59,173 nt of DNA from Burkholderiales bacterium (GTDB lineage Bacteria; Pseudomonadota; Gammaproteobacteria; Burkholderiales; Burkholderiaceae_C). Made by a program: the position numbers and the translations under genes. The stretch lies in the NCBI GenBank assembly GCA_028868825.1, contig JAGWTU010000033.1, forward strand, positions 1 through 59,173. Reading direction: 5' to 3'. The notes beneath the pieces are model-generated. The model made no database searches, was not told where the DNA came from, and worked only from the letters and a program-made list of their open reading frames with translations. Shown piece after piece: positions 1 through 8,694 of this stretch (within the stretch, counting starts at the first letter, position 1; each line of letters opens with the position of its first letter).

Positions 1-1157
1 GAGATCTGGCGGTTCTGGATCGACAGCAGGTCGCGCAGCGCGTCGCGCGCGAGGTTGATGTTGATGTCCTTGTGGCTGAAGCGGCTGTAGGCCAGCACCT
101 TGCGCAGCGCGCCCTCGAGCTCGCGCACGTTGGCGCGCACGTTCTTGGCGATGAAGAAGGCCACGTCCTCGGGCATCTCGGTACCCTCGGCCTGCGCCTT
201 GCGCATCAGGATGGCGACGCGCATCTCGAGCTCGGGTGGCTCGATGGCCACCGTCAGACCGGCGTCGAAGCGGCTCGTCAGCCGCTCGTCGATGTCGACC
301 AGGCCCTTGGGGTAGGTGTCGCTGGTCATGATGATGTGCGCGCGCTTGGTCAGCAGCGCCTCGAAGGCGTTGAAGAACTCCTCCTGCGTGCGGTCCTTGC
401 CGGCGAAGAACTGCACGTCGTCGATCAGCAGCAGGTCCAGTGAGTGGTACTTGGCCTTGAGCTCGTCGAAGGTCTTGCGCTGGTAGTTCTTGACGACGTC
501 GCTGATGAACTGCTCGGCGTGCAGGTAGAGCACGCGCGCCTGCGGGCGGTCCTTGAGCAGCGCGTTGCCGACGGCGTGGACGAGGTGCGTCTTGCCGAGG
601 CCGACGCCGCCGTAGATGAACAGCGGGTTGTACATGACGCCGGGGGCGCCGGCGACATGCAGCGCCGCGGTGCGCGCCATCTGGTTGGCGCGGCCGGCGA
701 CCAGGGTGTCGAAGGTCAGCGCGACGTTGAGGCGGTGCGGCGAAGCCGGCGGCGCCAGCGTGCGCGATTCGACGGTGGCGGTGTCGCCGTTGCTGCCGGG
801 GCCGCCGCCGGCGGCGCGCTGCAGCGCCTGCTGGGCCAGCGTCGCGGCGTGCGTGGGCAGGCCGCGCGGGTTGGCGGCGCCGTTGGGCGCGTCGCTGCGC
901 GGCGTCAGCGTCAGCTCGAGCCGCATCGGGCGGCCCGCCGCCTCGGTCAGCGCCGACTCGATGCGCCCGGCGTATTGCGAGCGTATCCAGTCGAGCTTGA
1001 AGCGGTTGGGCACCTGCACCGCGACGACATCGGCTGCCGCCGCGGCGCCCGGTGCATCGGCCACCAGCGTCAGCGGGCGGATCCAGGTATTGAATTGCTG
1101 TTCAGGCAGTTCGGCTGCAAGTCGCTCGCAACCACGCTGCCACAAGTCGAGGCTCAT
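1..1157 (-). CDS. dnaA: DnaA, chromosomal replication initiator (3' end outside window)
   Basis: DnaA binds DnaA boxes at oriC and unwinds the origin in its ATP form. About 385 codons are visible. Domain I (MSLDLWQRGCERLAAELPEQ) is followed by a Gly/Pro/Ala-rich linker at about residues 80-140. The AAA+ domain has Walker A GGVGLGKTH near residue 185 and Walker B LLLIDDVQFF near 245. The reading frame runs off the left edge, so the DNA-binding domain IV is not seen. The ATG at 1157 is chosen because the canonical N-terminus starts there. The gene is divergent from rpmH, the usual betaproteobacterial arrangement. A perfect DnaA box 60 bp upstream suggests autoregulation, origin function, or both. 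Confidence 0.97.
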   Translation of the reverse strand, partial: MSLDLWQRGCERLAAELPEQQFNTWIRPLTLVADAPGAAAAADVVAVQVPNRFKLDWIRSQYAGRIESALTEAAGRPMRLELTLTPRSDAPNGAANPRGLPTHAATLAQQALQRAAGGGPGSNGDTATVESRTLAPPASPHRLNVALTFDTLVAGRANQMARTAALHVAGAPGVMYNPLFIYGGVGLGKTHLVHAVGNALLKDRPQARVLYLHAEQFISDVVKNYQRKTFDELKAKYHSLDLLLIDDVQFFAGKDRTQEEFFNAFEALLTKRAHIIMTSDTYPKGLVDIDERLTSRFDAGLTVAIEPPELEMRVAILMRKAQAEGTEMPEDVAFFIAKNVRANVRELEGALRKVLAYSRFSHKDININLARDALRDLLSIQNRQI

Positions 1158-1216
1158 GTGGACATCTTCTAGGGGAGCCGCCGATTCTGGATGGATTTTT
1201 GACCGGCGGACCGAGG

Positions 1217-1226
1217 TTATCCACAA
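1217..1226 (+). promoter_or_regulatory. DnaA box
   Basis: TTATCCACAA matches the consensus TTATNCACA exactly. It lies 60 bp upstream of the dnaA start codon, where it can serve origin function or dnaA autoregulation. Confidence 0.85.
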
Positions 1227-1279
1227 CTTCGGGCCCGCCGTCAACCCCGCCCGGATGCACCGGCCTGTGGTGCAAGTGT

Positions 1280-1308
1280 TTGACCCGATTGGCGTTTTTT
1301 GCTGTAAT
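1280..1308 (+). promoter_or_regulatory. rpmH promoter (sigma-70 type)
   Basis: TTGACC (1280-1285), a 17-bp spacer and TGTAAT (1303-1308) form a good -35/-10 pair. Transcription would start near 1315, giving rpmH a leader of about 110 nt. The same promoter probably serves rnpA and yidD, which follow with little or no gap. Confidence 0.75.
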
Positions 1309-1427
1309 CGCGGGTTTCCCGAATTCGGCTTTGAGCTGACGGCGATCGACTTTGTCGAGCGTCGCGCACTGCAGACTCTGTCCTGAGGAGCGAGCGGGAC
1401 CCCCACCGAGCATCGACAGGACCCGCC

Positions 1428-1562
1428 ATGAAGCGCACCTACCAACCTTCGAAGATCCGCCGCGCCCGTACCCACGGTTTCCTCGTGCGCATGAAGACCC
1501 GCGGCGGCCGCGCCGTCATCAATGCCCGCCGTGCCAAGGGCCGCAAGCGTCTGGCCGTCTGA
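1428..1562 (+). CDS. rpmH: 50S ribosomal protein L34
   Basis: This encodes the small basic L34 protein of the large ribosomal subunit. The 44-aa product starts [18 protein letters not shown] and ends AKGRKRLAV, matching the family over its full length. It is first in the rpmH-rnpA-yidD-yidC cluster, which couples ribosome, RNase P and membrane-insertion functions next to the origin. A good sigma-70 promoter lies about 120 bp upstream. A longer rnpA reading frame overlaps its 3' end, but the likely rnpA start is after the rpmH stop. Confidence 0.98.
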   Translation: MKRTYQPSKIRRARTHGFLVRMKTRGGRAVINARRAKGRKRLAV

Positions 1563-1575
1563 AGCCAGCGCGGTC

Positions 1576-2016
1576 GTGCGGCACCTCGTCGCCCGGGCCG
1601 ACTTCGAACGCTTGCTCGCGACGCGTTCGCGTTCGCGGAGTACTCACTTCGCTCTTCATCACGTGGCGGGGGCACCGACGCGCCCGGCCAAGCGCCCGGC
1701 CGGGGTCGTCGAAGGCGAGTTATCCACAACCGATGCACCGACCTGCCCACCGCTTGTGGATGACCGGCCCGAAGGCATCTGGTTCGGCTGCGTCGTGCCC
1801 AAGCGCCATGCGAAGCGCGCGGTGACGCGCAATCTGCTCAAGCGCCAGGTGCGCGGCACCTTCCAGCGCCTCGGTGGCGGCCTGCCGGCCGGACTGTGGC
1901 TGGTGCGGTTGCGGGCGCCCTTTGCGGTGGGCGAGTTCGTTTCGGCGCGTTCCGATCGGCTCGCCGCGGCCGCGCGCGCCGAGCTCGAGACGCTGTTCGA
2001 CCGCGGCAGCCGCTGA
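1576..2016 (+). CDS. rnpA: Ribonuclease P protein component
   Basis: RnpA is the protein subunit of RNase P, which matures tRNA 5' ends. The signature VPKRHAKRAVTRNLLKRQVR contains the RNR helix residues. The N-terminal stretch LVARADFERLLAT is typical. GTG at 1576 gives 146 aa and is preferred. An ATG at 1522 would overlap rpmH and add atypical residues. An Ala/Pro/Thr-rich insertion (about residues 35-65) separates the first beta strand from the central fold. The DNA of that insertion carries two DnaA-box-like sequences (1720-1729 and 1754-1763). The stop TGA is followed directly by the yidD ATG. Confidence 0.95.
   Translation: MRHLVARADFERLLATRSRSRSTHFALHHVAGAPTRPAKRPAGVVEGELSTTDAPTCPPLVDDRPEGIWFGCVVPKRHAKRAVTRNLLKRQVRGTFQRLGGGLPAGLWLVRLRAPFAVGEFVSARSDRLAAAARAELETLFDRGSR
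1720..1729 (+). promoter_or_regulatory. DnaA box inside rnpA
   Basis: TTATCCACAA is a perfect DnaA box within the rnpA coding region, in the part encoding the poorly conserved insertion. Confidence 0.7.
1754..1763 (-). promoter_or_regulatory. Near-consensus DnaA box inside rnpA
   Basis: TTGTGGATGA is the reverse of TCATCCACAA, one mismatch from consensus. It lies 24 bp after the perfect box at 1720-1729 and points the opposite way. Confidence 0.5.
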
Positions 2017-2364
2017 ATGGCGATGCTCGAGGTCCTCGCCAGCCTGCCGCGGCGCCTGCTGATGTTGCTGGTGCGGGGTTACCGGCTGCTGATCAGCCCG
2101 AGCCTGGGCAATGTCTGCCGCTTCACACCGAGCTGTTCGGCCTATGCGCTGCAGGCGCTGGAGCAGCATGGCGCCGTCGGCGGCAGCCTGCTGACCGTCG
2201 GCCGGCTGCTGCGCTGCCAGCCCTGGTGCGAGGGCGGCTGCGACCCCGTACCGCGGCATTTCCCCAATCCCGCCAAGGGGCTGTTCTCACGCCTCGGCAT
2301 CCCGCGCGAGCCGACCGGCCGCCAGGCCGACGGTGCCGCCGACGGCACCCCCGACCGCATCTGA
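2017..2364 (+). CDS. yidD: YidD, membrane protein insertion efficiency factor
   Basis: YidD is a small membrane-associated protein that helps YidC-dependent membrane insertion. The 115-aa product has an N-terminal amphipathic/hydrophobic stretch (LLMLLVRGYRLLISPSLG) and the invariant core CRFTPSCSAYALQAL near residues 34-48. RCQPWCEGGCDPVP follows. The ATG directly follows the rnpA stop, so translation is probably coupled. The C-terminal tail after residue 90 (RQADGAADGTPDRI) is extra and unconserved in character. The yidC start lies 16 bp downstream. Confidence 0.95.
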   Translation: MAMLEVLASLPRRLLMLLVRGYRLLISPSLGNVCRFTPSCSAYALQALEQHGAVGGSLLTVGRLLRCQPWCEGGCDPVPRHFPNPAKGLFSRLGIPREPTGRQADGAADGTPDRI

Positions 2365-2380
2365 CCCGGAACCACTGTCC

Positions 2381-4054
2381 ATGACCGATATACGACGCAC
2401 CCTGCTGTGGGTGGTTTTCACGATGTCGCTGCTGCTGCTGTGGGACGCCTGGGGCAAGCACAACGGCCAGCCCTCGCTGTTCAGCGGCTTCGGCGGAACA
2501 CCGCCGGCCGCGGCGCCGGCCTCGGCCGTGCCGGGTGGCGTGCCGGGTGCCGCGGCGGTGCCGGCGGCCGCGGGCGCGACGCCGGTGGCAGCCGCGGTGC
2601 CGGGGGCGGCAGCCTCGGCGCCCGCCAGCGAGCAGGTGACGCTGACGACCGACGTCGTCAAGGCGACCTTCGACAGCCGCGGCGGCACGCTCGTCAAGCT
2701 CGATCTGCTGGACTACCCCGAAAGCAGCGACCCGTCGAAGCCGGTCGAGCTCTTCGATCCGCAGCGCCACTACGTCGCGCAGACCGGGCTCGTCAGCAGT
2801 GTCGCCGGTGTCTCGCTGCCGAACCACCTGACGCCGATGACGGTGGAAGTGGGCGCCCGCGCGCTGGTGGCCGGACACGACGATCTGACGCTGACCTTCC
2901 GTTCGGCCCCGGTCGACGGCCACATCCTCGTCAAGACCTACACGCTGCACCGCGGCAGCTACACGATCGGCGTGCGCGACGAATTCATCAACCAGGGCAG
3001 CGCACCGGTGTCGCCGCAGCTGTACCTGCAACTGGCGCGCGACAGCGTCGCTGCCGAGGGCGGTTCGCGCTTCTATTCGACCTTCACCGGTCCGGCGATG
3101 TACACCGATGCCGGCAAGTTCAAGAAGCTCGACTTCAAGGACATCGCCAAGGGCAGCGCCGAGCACGACAAGTCGGCCGACAACGGCTGGGTCGCGATGG
3201 TCCAGCATTACTTCGTCTCGGCGTGGCTCGTCTCCGGCCACGCCGAGCGCGAGTTCCGCACCGCGAAGGTCGGCGACGACGACTACACGATCGCGATGGT
3301 GTTCCCGCTCGGCGAGGTCGCGCCGGGGGCGAGCAAGTCCTTCGACGCCACGCTGTTCGCCGGCCCGCAGGAGGAGAACAAGCTCGCCGCGCTGGCGCCG
3401 GGCTTCGAGCTGGTCAAGGACTACGGCCGCCTCAAGCTGCTGAGCGAGCCGCTGTTCTGGCTGCTGACGCAGCTGCACGCGCTGATCGGCAACTGGGGCT
3501 GGGCGATCGTCGCGCTCGTCGTCGTGCTCAAGGCGGCGTTCTACTGGCTCAACGCCAGCGCCTACCGCAGCATGGCCAAGATGAAGGCCGTGGCGCCGCG
3601 CGTCGCCGAGCTCAAGGAGCGCTACAAGGACAAGCCCCAGGAGATGCAGCAGGAGATGATGCGCATCTACAAGGAGGAGAAGGTCAACCCGATCGGCGGC
3701 TGCCTGCCGATCTTCGTGCAGATGCCGTTCTTCATCGCGCTGTACTGGGTGCTGCTGTCCAGCGTCGAGATGCGCGGCGCGCCCTGGCTGGGCTGGATCC
3801 ACGACCTCTCGGCGCAGGACCCGTACTACATCCTGCCGCTGGTGATGATGGGCTCGCAGCTGTTCCAGACCTGGCTCAACCCGGCGCCGCCGGACCCCGT
3901 GCAGGCGAAGATGATGTGGATCATGCCGATCGCCTTCGGCTTCATGTTCTTCTTCTTCCCCTCGGGTCTGGTGCTCTACTGGGTCACGAACAACATCCTG
4001 GGCATCGCCCAGCAATGGTTCATCAACAAGCGGCTGGGCGTGATCGGGAAATAG
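2381..4054 (+). CDS. yidC: YidC/Oxa1-family membrane protein insertase
   Basis: YidC inserts and folds inner-membrane proteins, alone or with SecYEG. The product is 557 aa. It has an N-terminal membrane anchor (RRTLLWVVFTMSLLLLWDAW) and an Ala/Pro/Gly-rich linker. The periplasmic beta-supersandwich domain occupies about residues 75-340. The C-terminal insertase domain starts at FWLLTQLHALIGNWGWAI and includes INPIGGCLP-like, PFFIALYWVL and FFPSGLVLYW segments. ATG 2381 is chosen over an upstream in-frame ATG at 2333 because it starts the canonical MTDIRRTLLW N-terminus and lies after yidD. Confidence 0.98.
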   Translation: MTDIRRTLLWVVFTMSLLLLWDAWGKHNGQPSLFSGFGGTPPAAAPASAVPGGVPGAAAVPAAAGATPVAAAVPGAAASAPASEQVTLTTDVVKATFDSRGGTLVKLDLLDYPESSDPSKPVELFDPQRHYVAQTGLVSSVAGVSLPNHLTPMTVEVGARALVAGHDDLTLTFRSAPVDGHILVKTYTLHRGSYTIGVRDEFINQGSAPVSPQLYLQLARDSVAAEGGSRFYSTFTGPAMYTDAGKFKKLDFKDIAKGSAEHDKSADNGWVAMVQHYFVSAWLVSGHAEREFRTAKVGDDDYTIAMVFPLGEVAPGASKSFDATLFAGPQEENKLAALAPGFELVKDYGRLKLLSEPLFWLLTQLHALIGNWGWAIVALVVVLKAAFYWLNASAYRSMAKMKAVAPRVAELKERYKDKPQEMQQEMMRIYKEEKVNPIGGCLPIFVQMPFFIALYWVLLSSVEMRGAPWLGWIHDLSAQDPYYILPLVMMGSQLFQTWLNPAPPDPVQAKMMWIMPIAFGFMFFFFPSGLVLYWVTNNILGIAQQWFINKRLGVIGK

Positions 4055-4249
4055 GCGGCGGCAATTCCTCACGGCCGGGGATCGTTGTCCCCCCGAACAG
4101 GGGTTGAGGCGACCGGCGGTTTTGTCGAGGATGCTCCTCATGCGGGCGACCCGGCCTCAACCGGCCGGCTCAGGAGATCCCGGTGGGCGTCGCAGGACGG
4201 CTCGCCGCTCCACCCGCGCCAGACATCCGCGCGCCAGAATCCAGATCCC
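4055..4249. other. yidC-mnmE intergenic region
   Basis: In this 195-bp gap I see no convincing terminator, dyad or small gene. An in-frame upstream extension of mnmE exists, but its residues do not resemble the MnmE N-terminus. Confidence 0.5.
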
Positions 4250-5635
4250 ATGCGCGCCACCGCCCCGGGTCCGCTGCCCGGACGCCACCAGGAAGCCATC
4301 GTCGCCGTCGCCACCGCCCCGGGGCGTGGCGCGGTGGGCATCGTGCGCGCCTCGGGGCGGGACCTCGGGCCGCTGATCCGCGCCGTCTGCGGGCGCGAAC
4401 TGGCGCCGCGCCAGGCGACGCTGCTGGACTTCATCGGCAGCGACGGCCGGCCACTGGACCGCGGCCTGGCGCTGCATTTCCCGGCGCCGCATTCGTACAC
4501 CGGCGAGGACGTCGTCGAGTTCCAGGCCCATGGCGGCGCGATGCTGCTGCAGTTGCTGCTGGCGCGCTGCCTCGAGGCCCAGCCCGGGCTGCGGCTGGCG
4601 CGGCCGGGCGAGTTCACCGAACGCGCCTTCCTCAACGACAAGATCGACCTCGCCCAGGCCGAGGCGGTCGCCGACCTCATCGACGCCAGCACCGAGGCGG
4701 CGGCGCGCTCGGCGGCGCGCTCGCTCGTCGGCGACTTCTCGCGCGAGGTGCAGGCGCTGGCCACGCGCATCGTCGAGCTGCGCACGCTGGTCGAGGCGAC
4801 GCTCGATTTCCCGGAGGAGGAGATCGATTTCCTCGAGCGCGCCGACGCGCTGGGGCGGCTCGCGACGCTGGTCGATACGCTCGACGCCGCGCTGCTGCGG
4901 GCGCGCCAGGGCGCACTGCTGCGCGACGGCATGCAGGTCGTCATCGCCGGCCAGCCCAATGTCGGCAAGAGCTCGCTGCTCAACGCGCTGGCCGGTGCCG
5001 AGCTGGCCATCGTCACCGCGCTGCCGGGCACGACGCGCGACAAGGTCGGCCAGACGATACAGATCGAGGGCGTGCCGCTGCATGTCGTCGACACCGCCGG
5101 GCTGCGCCACGACGCCGAGGCGGCCGACGAGGTCGAGCGCATCGGTATCGGCCGCAGCTGGGCGGCGATCGGCCAGGCCGACGCCGTGCTGTTCGTGCAC
5201 GACCTGGCGCGGCGCGGCGAGCCGGCCTACGAAGCCGCCGAGGCGGTGATCGCGACGCGCCTGCCCGCCGGCGTGCCGGTGCTCGATGTCCACAACAAGG
5301 CCGATCTGGCGCGCGGCGAGCTTCCGGCGCAGGCGCTGGCGCTGTCGGCGCGCAGCGGCGCCGGGCTCGAGGCGCTGCGCCGCGCGCTGCTCGAGCGCGC
5401 GGGCTGGCAGGCCGCGCCCGAGGGCGCCGTGATCGCGCGCGCGCGCCATGTGCAGGCCTTGCAGGCGGCGCGCGGGCATCTCGTCGCGGCGACGGATCAG
5501 GCGCGGGCGCAGGCGCTCGAACTGATGGCCGAGGAACTGCGGCTGGCGCACCAGGCGCTAGGCGAGATCACCGGCGAATTCAGCAGCGACGACCTGCTGG
5601 GCGCGATCTTCGCGGGGTTCTGCATCGGCAAGTGA
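4250..5635 (+). CDS. mnmE: tRNA uridine-5-carboxymethylaminomethyl GTPase MnmE
   Basis: With MnmG, this GTPase makes the cmnm5 modification of U34 in a set of tRNAs. The 461-aa product has the N-terminal formyl-THF-binding domain ([22 protein letters not shown]). The embedded G domain has the P-loop GQPNVGKSS near residue 234, LPGTTRD, the DTAGLR switch and the NKAD motif. It ends FAGFCIGK with the catalytic-type cysteine. ATG 4250 starts the canonical N-terminus. Its partner mnmG lies 28 kb away; the two are often closer in this clade. It converges with the antiporter gene, 17 bp apart. Confidence 0.97.
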   Translation: MRATAPGPLPGRHQEAIVAVATAPGRGAVGIVRASGRDLGPLIRAVCGRELAPRQATLLDFIGSDGRPLDRGLALHFPAPHSYTGEDVVEFQAHGGAMLLQLLLARCLEAQPGLRLARPGEFTERAFLNDKIDLAQAEAVADLIDASTEAAARSAARSLVGDFSREVQALATRIVELRTLVEATLDFPEEEIDFLERADALGRLATLVDTLDAALLRARQGALLRDGMQVVIAGQPNVGKSSLLNALAGAELAIVTALPGTTRDKVGQTIQIEGVPLHVVDTAGLRHDAEAADEVERIGIGRSWAAIGQADAVLFVHDLARRGEPAYEAAEAVIATRLPAGVPVLDVHNKADLARGELPAQALALSARSGAGLEALRRALLERAGWQAAPEGAVIARARHVQALQAARGHLVAATDQARAQALELMAEELRLAHQALGEITGEFSSDDLLGAIFAGFCIGK

Positions 5636-5652
5636 AGGGCTCGCCGCCCGGC

Positions 5653-7653
5653 TCAGCCGCGCAGCAGCTTTTCCTCGGCCAGCGCCAGCGGCTCGGGCAG
5701 CCCCGAGAGCACCAGCGTGTCGCCGGCGGCCAGGCGATGGTCGGCCGCCGGGGCCACCACCGGCCCGCCGGCGCGGCGCAGCGAGACGACGCTGACGCCG
5801 ACGGCGTGCAGGGCCTGATCGCCCAGCGTCTGCCCCAGGCACAGCGCGGCCTCGGGCAGCGTGACGCTGCGCAGCCGTGCCTGCGCGAGCTCCTCGACGG
5901 TGTCGTCGTCGGCGCCGTGGAAATAGCCGCGCAGCAGGCTGTAGCGGGCATCGCGGGCGTCGCGGATGATGCGGATGACGCGGCTCATCGGCACGCCGAC
6001 CAGCGCCAGCGCATGGCCGGCCAGCATCAGCGAACCTTCGACCGCGTCGGGCACGACCTCGGTGGCGCCGGCGGCCTTGAGGCGGTCGATGTCGCTGTCG
6101 TCGACGGTGCGCACGATCACCGGCACGCGCGGCGCATGCGAATGCACGAGGTTGAGGATCTTCAGCGCCGAGGCCGTGTCGTGGTAGCTGACGACGACGG
6201 CCGCGGCGCGCGCCAGCCCGGCCGCCATCAGGCTGGGCAGGCGCGCGGCGTCGCCGAAGACGACGCTCTGGCCGGCGGCGGCGGCCTGGCGCACGCGGTC
6301 GGGGTCGAGGTCGAGTGCGATGTACTGGATCTGCTGCGGCGCCAGCAGCCGCGCCAGGTTCTGGCCGCTGCGGCCGTAGCCGCAGATGATGACGTGACTC
6401 TCGGTGGCGATGGCGCGCCGTGCGATCGTCGTCAGCGCCACCGACTGCATCAGCCAGTCGCTGGCGCTCAGGCGGTTGACGATGCGGTTGCTGTGCAGGA
6501 TGAGGAAGGGCGAGGCGAGCATCGAGATCACCATGCAGGCCAGCACCGGGCTCATCCACTGCGCGTCGACGAGGCCGCGATCGGCGCCCAGCGTCAGCAG
6601 CACGAAGCCGAATTCGCCGGCCTGCGCCAGGTACAGGCCGGTGCGCAGCGCCACGCCCGGCGCGGCACCGAAGCCGCGCGCCAGCGCCGCGACGAGGACG
6701 AACTTGGCCAGCAGCGGGAACACCGTGAGCACGAGCACGAGCGGCCAATGCTCGATCACCGGATGCCAGTCGAGCTTCATGCCGATGGTGATGAAGAAGA
6801 GTCCCAGCAGCACGTCGTGGAAAGGCCGGATGTCGGTCTCGACCTGGTGCTTGTATTCGGTCTCGGCGACGAGCATGCCGGCGACGAAGGCGCCCAGCGC
6901 CAGCGAGAGCCCGGCATGCTCGGTGAGCCAGGCCAGGCCGAGCGTGATCAGCAGCAGGTTGAGGACGAACAGCTCCTCGCTGCGCCGGCGCGCGACCAGC
7001 GTCAGCCACCAGCGCATCACGCGCTGGCCGCCGACGAGCAGCAGCGCCAGCAGCACGGCGGCCTTCAGCAGCGCCCAGCCGAGCGCGGCGATGAGTTCGC
7101 GCGCCGGCGAGCCGAGCGCCGGGATCACGACCAGCAGCGGCACGACGGCGAGATCCTGGAACAGCAGCACGCCGAAGACGCGGCGGCCGTGCTCGCTGTC
7201 GAGCTCGAGCCGCTCGGCCATCAGCTTGACGACGATGGCCGTCGAGCTCATCGCGATCGCGCCGCCGAGCACGACCGCGCCCTGCCACGGCATCTGCCAG
7301 GCGCGCCCGGCGAGCCAGCCGTAGCCGGCGGCGAGCGCGAAATGGCCGGCCAGCGTGCCGGCGATCGTGATGCCGACCTGCGACAGGCCCAGGCCGAAGA
7401 CCACCGAGCGCATGCTGCGCAATTTGGGCAGGTTGAATTCGAGCCCGATGACGAACATCAGGAACACGACGCCGAATTCGGCCAGGTATTTGACGCCGCC
7501 GGTGTCCTTGGCCAGCGCCAGCGCATTCGGCCCGATGAGCACGCCGACGACGAGATAGCCGAGCATCGGCGGCAGCTTGAGCAGCCGGCACGCGACGACG
7601 CCGAGCACCGCGGCGCACAGGTACAGCAGGACGACTTCGAGCGTGGTGGCCAA
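5653..7653 (-). CDS. CPA2-family monovalent cation:proton antiporter (KefB/YbaL-like)
   Basis: This is an inner-membrane cation/proton antiporter, probably a K+ efflux or pH-homeostasis protein. The product is 666 aa. About twelve hydrophobic segments fill residues 1-395 (Na+/H+ exchanger fold). A TrkA-N/RCK domain begins HVIICGYGRSGQNLARLL near residue 412. A C-terminal TrkA-C-like domain contains LRSVTLPEAALCLGQTL. The protein has the length and layout of YbaL/KefB. It is divergent from kdsD across about 57 bp. That pairing is common next to kds/lpt genes in Burkholderiales. The transported ion cannot be told from sequence. Confidence 0.9.
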   Translation of the reverse strand: MATTLEVVLLYLCAAVLGVVACRLLKLPPMLGYLVVGVLIGPNALALAKDTGGVKYLAEFGVVFLMFVIGLEFNLPKLRSMRSVVFGLGLSQVGITIAGTLAGHFALAAGYGWLAGRAWQMPWQGAVVLGGAIAMSSTAIVVKLMAERLELDSEHGRRVFGVLLFQDLAVVPLLVVIPALGSPARELIAALGWALLKAAVLLALLLVGGQRVMRWWLTLVARRRSEELFVLNLLLITLGLAWLTEHAGLSLALGAFVAGMLVAETEYKHQVETDIRPFHDVLLGLFFITIGMKLDWHPVIEHWPLVLVLTVFPLLAKFVLVAALARGFGAAPGVALRTGLYLAQAGEFGFVLLTLGADRGLVDAQWMSPVLACMVISMLASPFLILHSNRIVNRLSASDWLMQSVALTTIARRAIATESHVIICGYGRSGQNLARLLAPQQIQYIALDLDPDRVRQAAAAGQSVVFGDAARLPSLMAAGLARAAAVVVSYHDTASALKILNLVHSHAPRVPVIVRTVDDSDIDRLKAAGATEVVPDAVEGSLMLAGHALALVGVPMSRVIRIIRDARDARYSLLRGYFHGADDDTVEELAQARLRSVTLPEAALCLGQTLGDQALHAVGVSVVSLRRAGGPVVAPAADHRLAAGDTLVLSGLPEPLALAEEKLLRG

Positions 7654-7710
7654 GGCGACGGGCTTGCCTAGAATCGGTCGATGCTAGCCGACCCCGATCA
7701 CGCAAAGACC

Positions 7711-8694
7711 ATGCCGCCGACCTTCGATGCCGAGCGCGCCTTGCGCCTCGCGGCGCGCACTTTCGAGATCGAGGCGCGCGCTCTTTTGGGGCTGGCCGCG
7801 CGCCAGGGCGAGGCGTTCGCGCGGGCCGTGCGCGCGATGCTCGAATGCCGCGGCCGGGTCGTCGTGATGGGCATGGGCAAGAGCGGCCACGTGGGTCGCA
7901 AGATCGCCGCGACGCTGGCCTCGACCGGCACGCCGGCGATGTTCGTCCATCCCGCCGAGGCCAGCCATGGCGACCTCGGCATGGTCATCGCCGGCGATGT
8001 CGTGCTGGCGATCAGCAACAGCGGCGAGAGCGACGAGCTGGCGGCCATCCTGCCGGCGCTGCGGCGCATTGGCGTGACCTTCGTCGCGATGACCGGGCGC
8101 GCCGATTCGACGCTGGCGCGCCATGCCGACCTCGTGCTGTCGAGCGCCGTCGAGGAAGAGGCCTGCCCGCTGAATCTCGCGCCGACCGCGAGCACGACGG
8201 CGCAGATGGCGCTGGGCGACGCGCTGGCCGTGGCGCTGCTCGATGCGCGCGGCTTCAAGGAGGCCGATTTCGCGCGTTCGCATCCCGGCGGCAGCCTCGG
8301 CCGCAAGCTGCTGATGCATGTGCGCGACCTCATGCGCAGCGGCGACGCCGTGCCGCGCGTGGCGCCGCAGGCCAGCTTCAACGAGCTGCTGCGCGAGATG
8401 ACCGGCAAGGGGCTGGGGTTCTCGGCCGTCGCCGGCGCGCAGGGCGAGCCGCTGGGCATCTTCACCGACGGCGACCTGCGCCGCCTGATCGAGCGCGGCG
8501 CCGATCTGCGCGCCCTCGTCGCCGCCGACGTCATGCATCCGGGTCCGCGCCTGGTGCGCGCCGACGCGCTCGCCGTCGATGCCGCCGATCTGATGGAACA
8601 GCACCGCATCACCAGCGTCCTCGTCGTCGACGACGCCGGGCGCCTGGTCGGCGCGCTGAATTCGAACGATCTGATGCGCGCCAAGGTGATCTAG
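7711..8694 (+). CDS. kdsD: Arabinose-5-phosphate isomerase (KdsD-type)
   Basis: KdsD converts ribulose-5-phosphate to arabinose-5-phosphate, the first step toward Kdo for LPS. It has an N-terminal SIS domain (VVVMGMGKSGHVGRKIAATLASTG; ISNSGESDEL) and conserved HPGGSLGRKLL. Two CBS domains occupy about residues 205-327. ATG 7711 gives 327 aa, the usual length. An in-frame ATG at 7681 would add ten residues but coincides with the start predicted from the -10-like TAGAAT at 7669-7674, so it is less likely. The stop is followed immediately by the kdsC ATG. Confidence 0.95.
   Translation: MPPTFDAERALRLAARTFEIEARALLGLAARQGEAFARAVRAMLECRGRVVVMGMGKSGHVGRKIAATLASTGTPAMFVHPAEASHGDLGMVIAGDVVLAISNSGESDELAAILPALRRIGVTFVAMTGRADSTLARHADLVLSSAVEEEACPLNLAPTASTTAQMALGDALAVALLDARGFKEADFARSHPGGSLGRKLLMHVRDLMRSGDAVPRVAPQASFNELLREMTGKGLGFSAVAGAQGEPLGIFTDGDLRRLIERGADLRALVAADVMHPGPRLVRADALAVDAADLMEQHRITSVLVVDDAGRLVGALNSNDLMRAKVI

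Larger units (their letters stand above)
1158..1427. other. dnaA-rpmH intergenic region, probable part of oriC
   Basis: This 270-bp divergent intergenic region holds one perfect DnaA box (1217-1226) and the rpmH promoter (1280-1308). Two further boxes lie beyond rpmH, inside rnpA. No strongly AT-rich unwinding element stands out beyond short T-runs near 1195 and 1295. The gene order matches known origin neighbourhoods. Placing oriC here is inference. Confidence 0.55.

Noticed and set aside
4183..7671. A 1162-codon plus-strand frame across mnmE and the antiporter gene
   Set aside because: It is a shadow of mnmE in another frame and of the reverse antiporter gene, with Arg/Ala-rich content.
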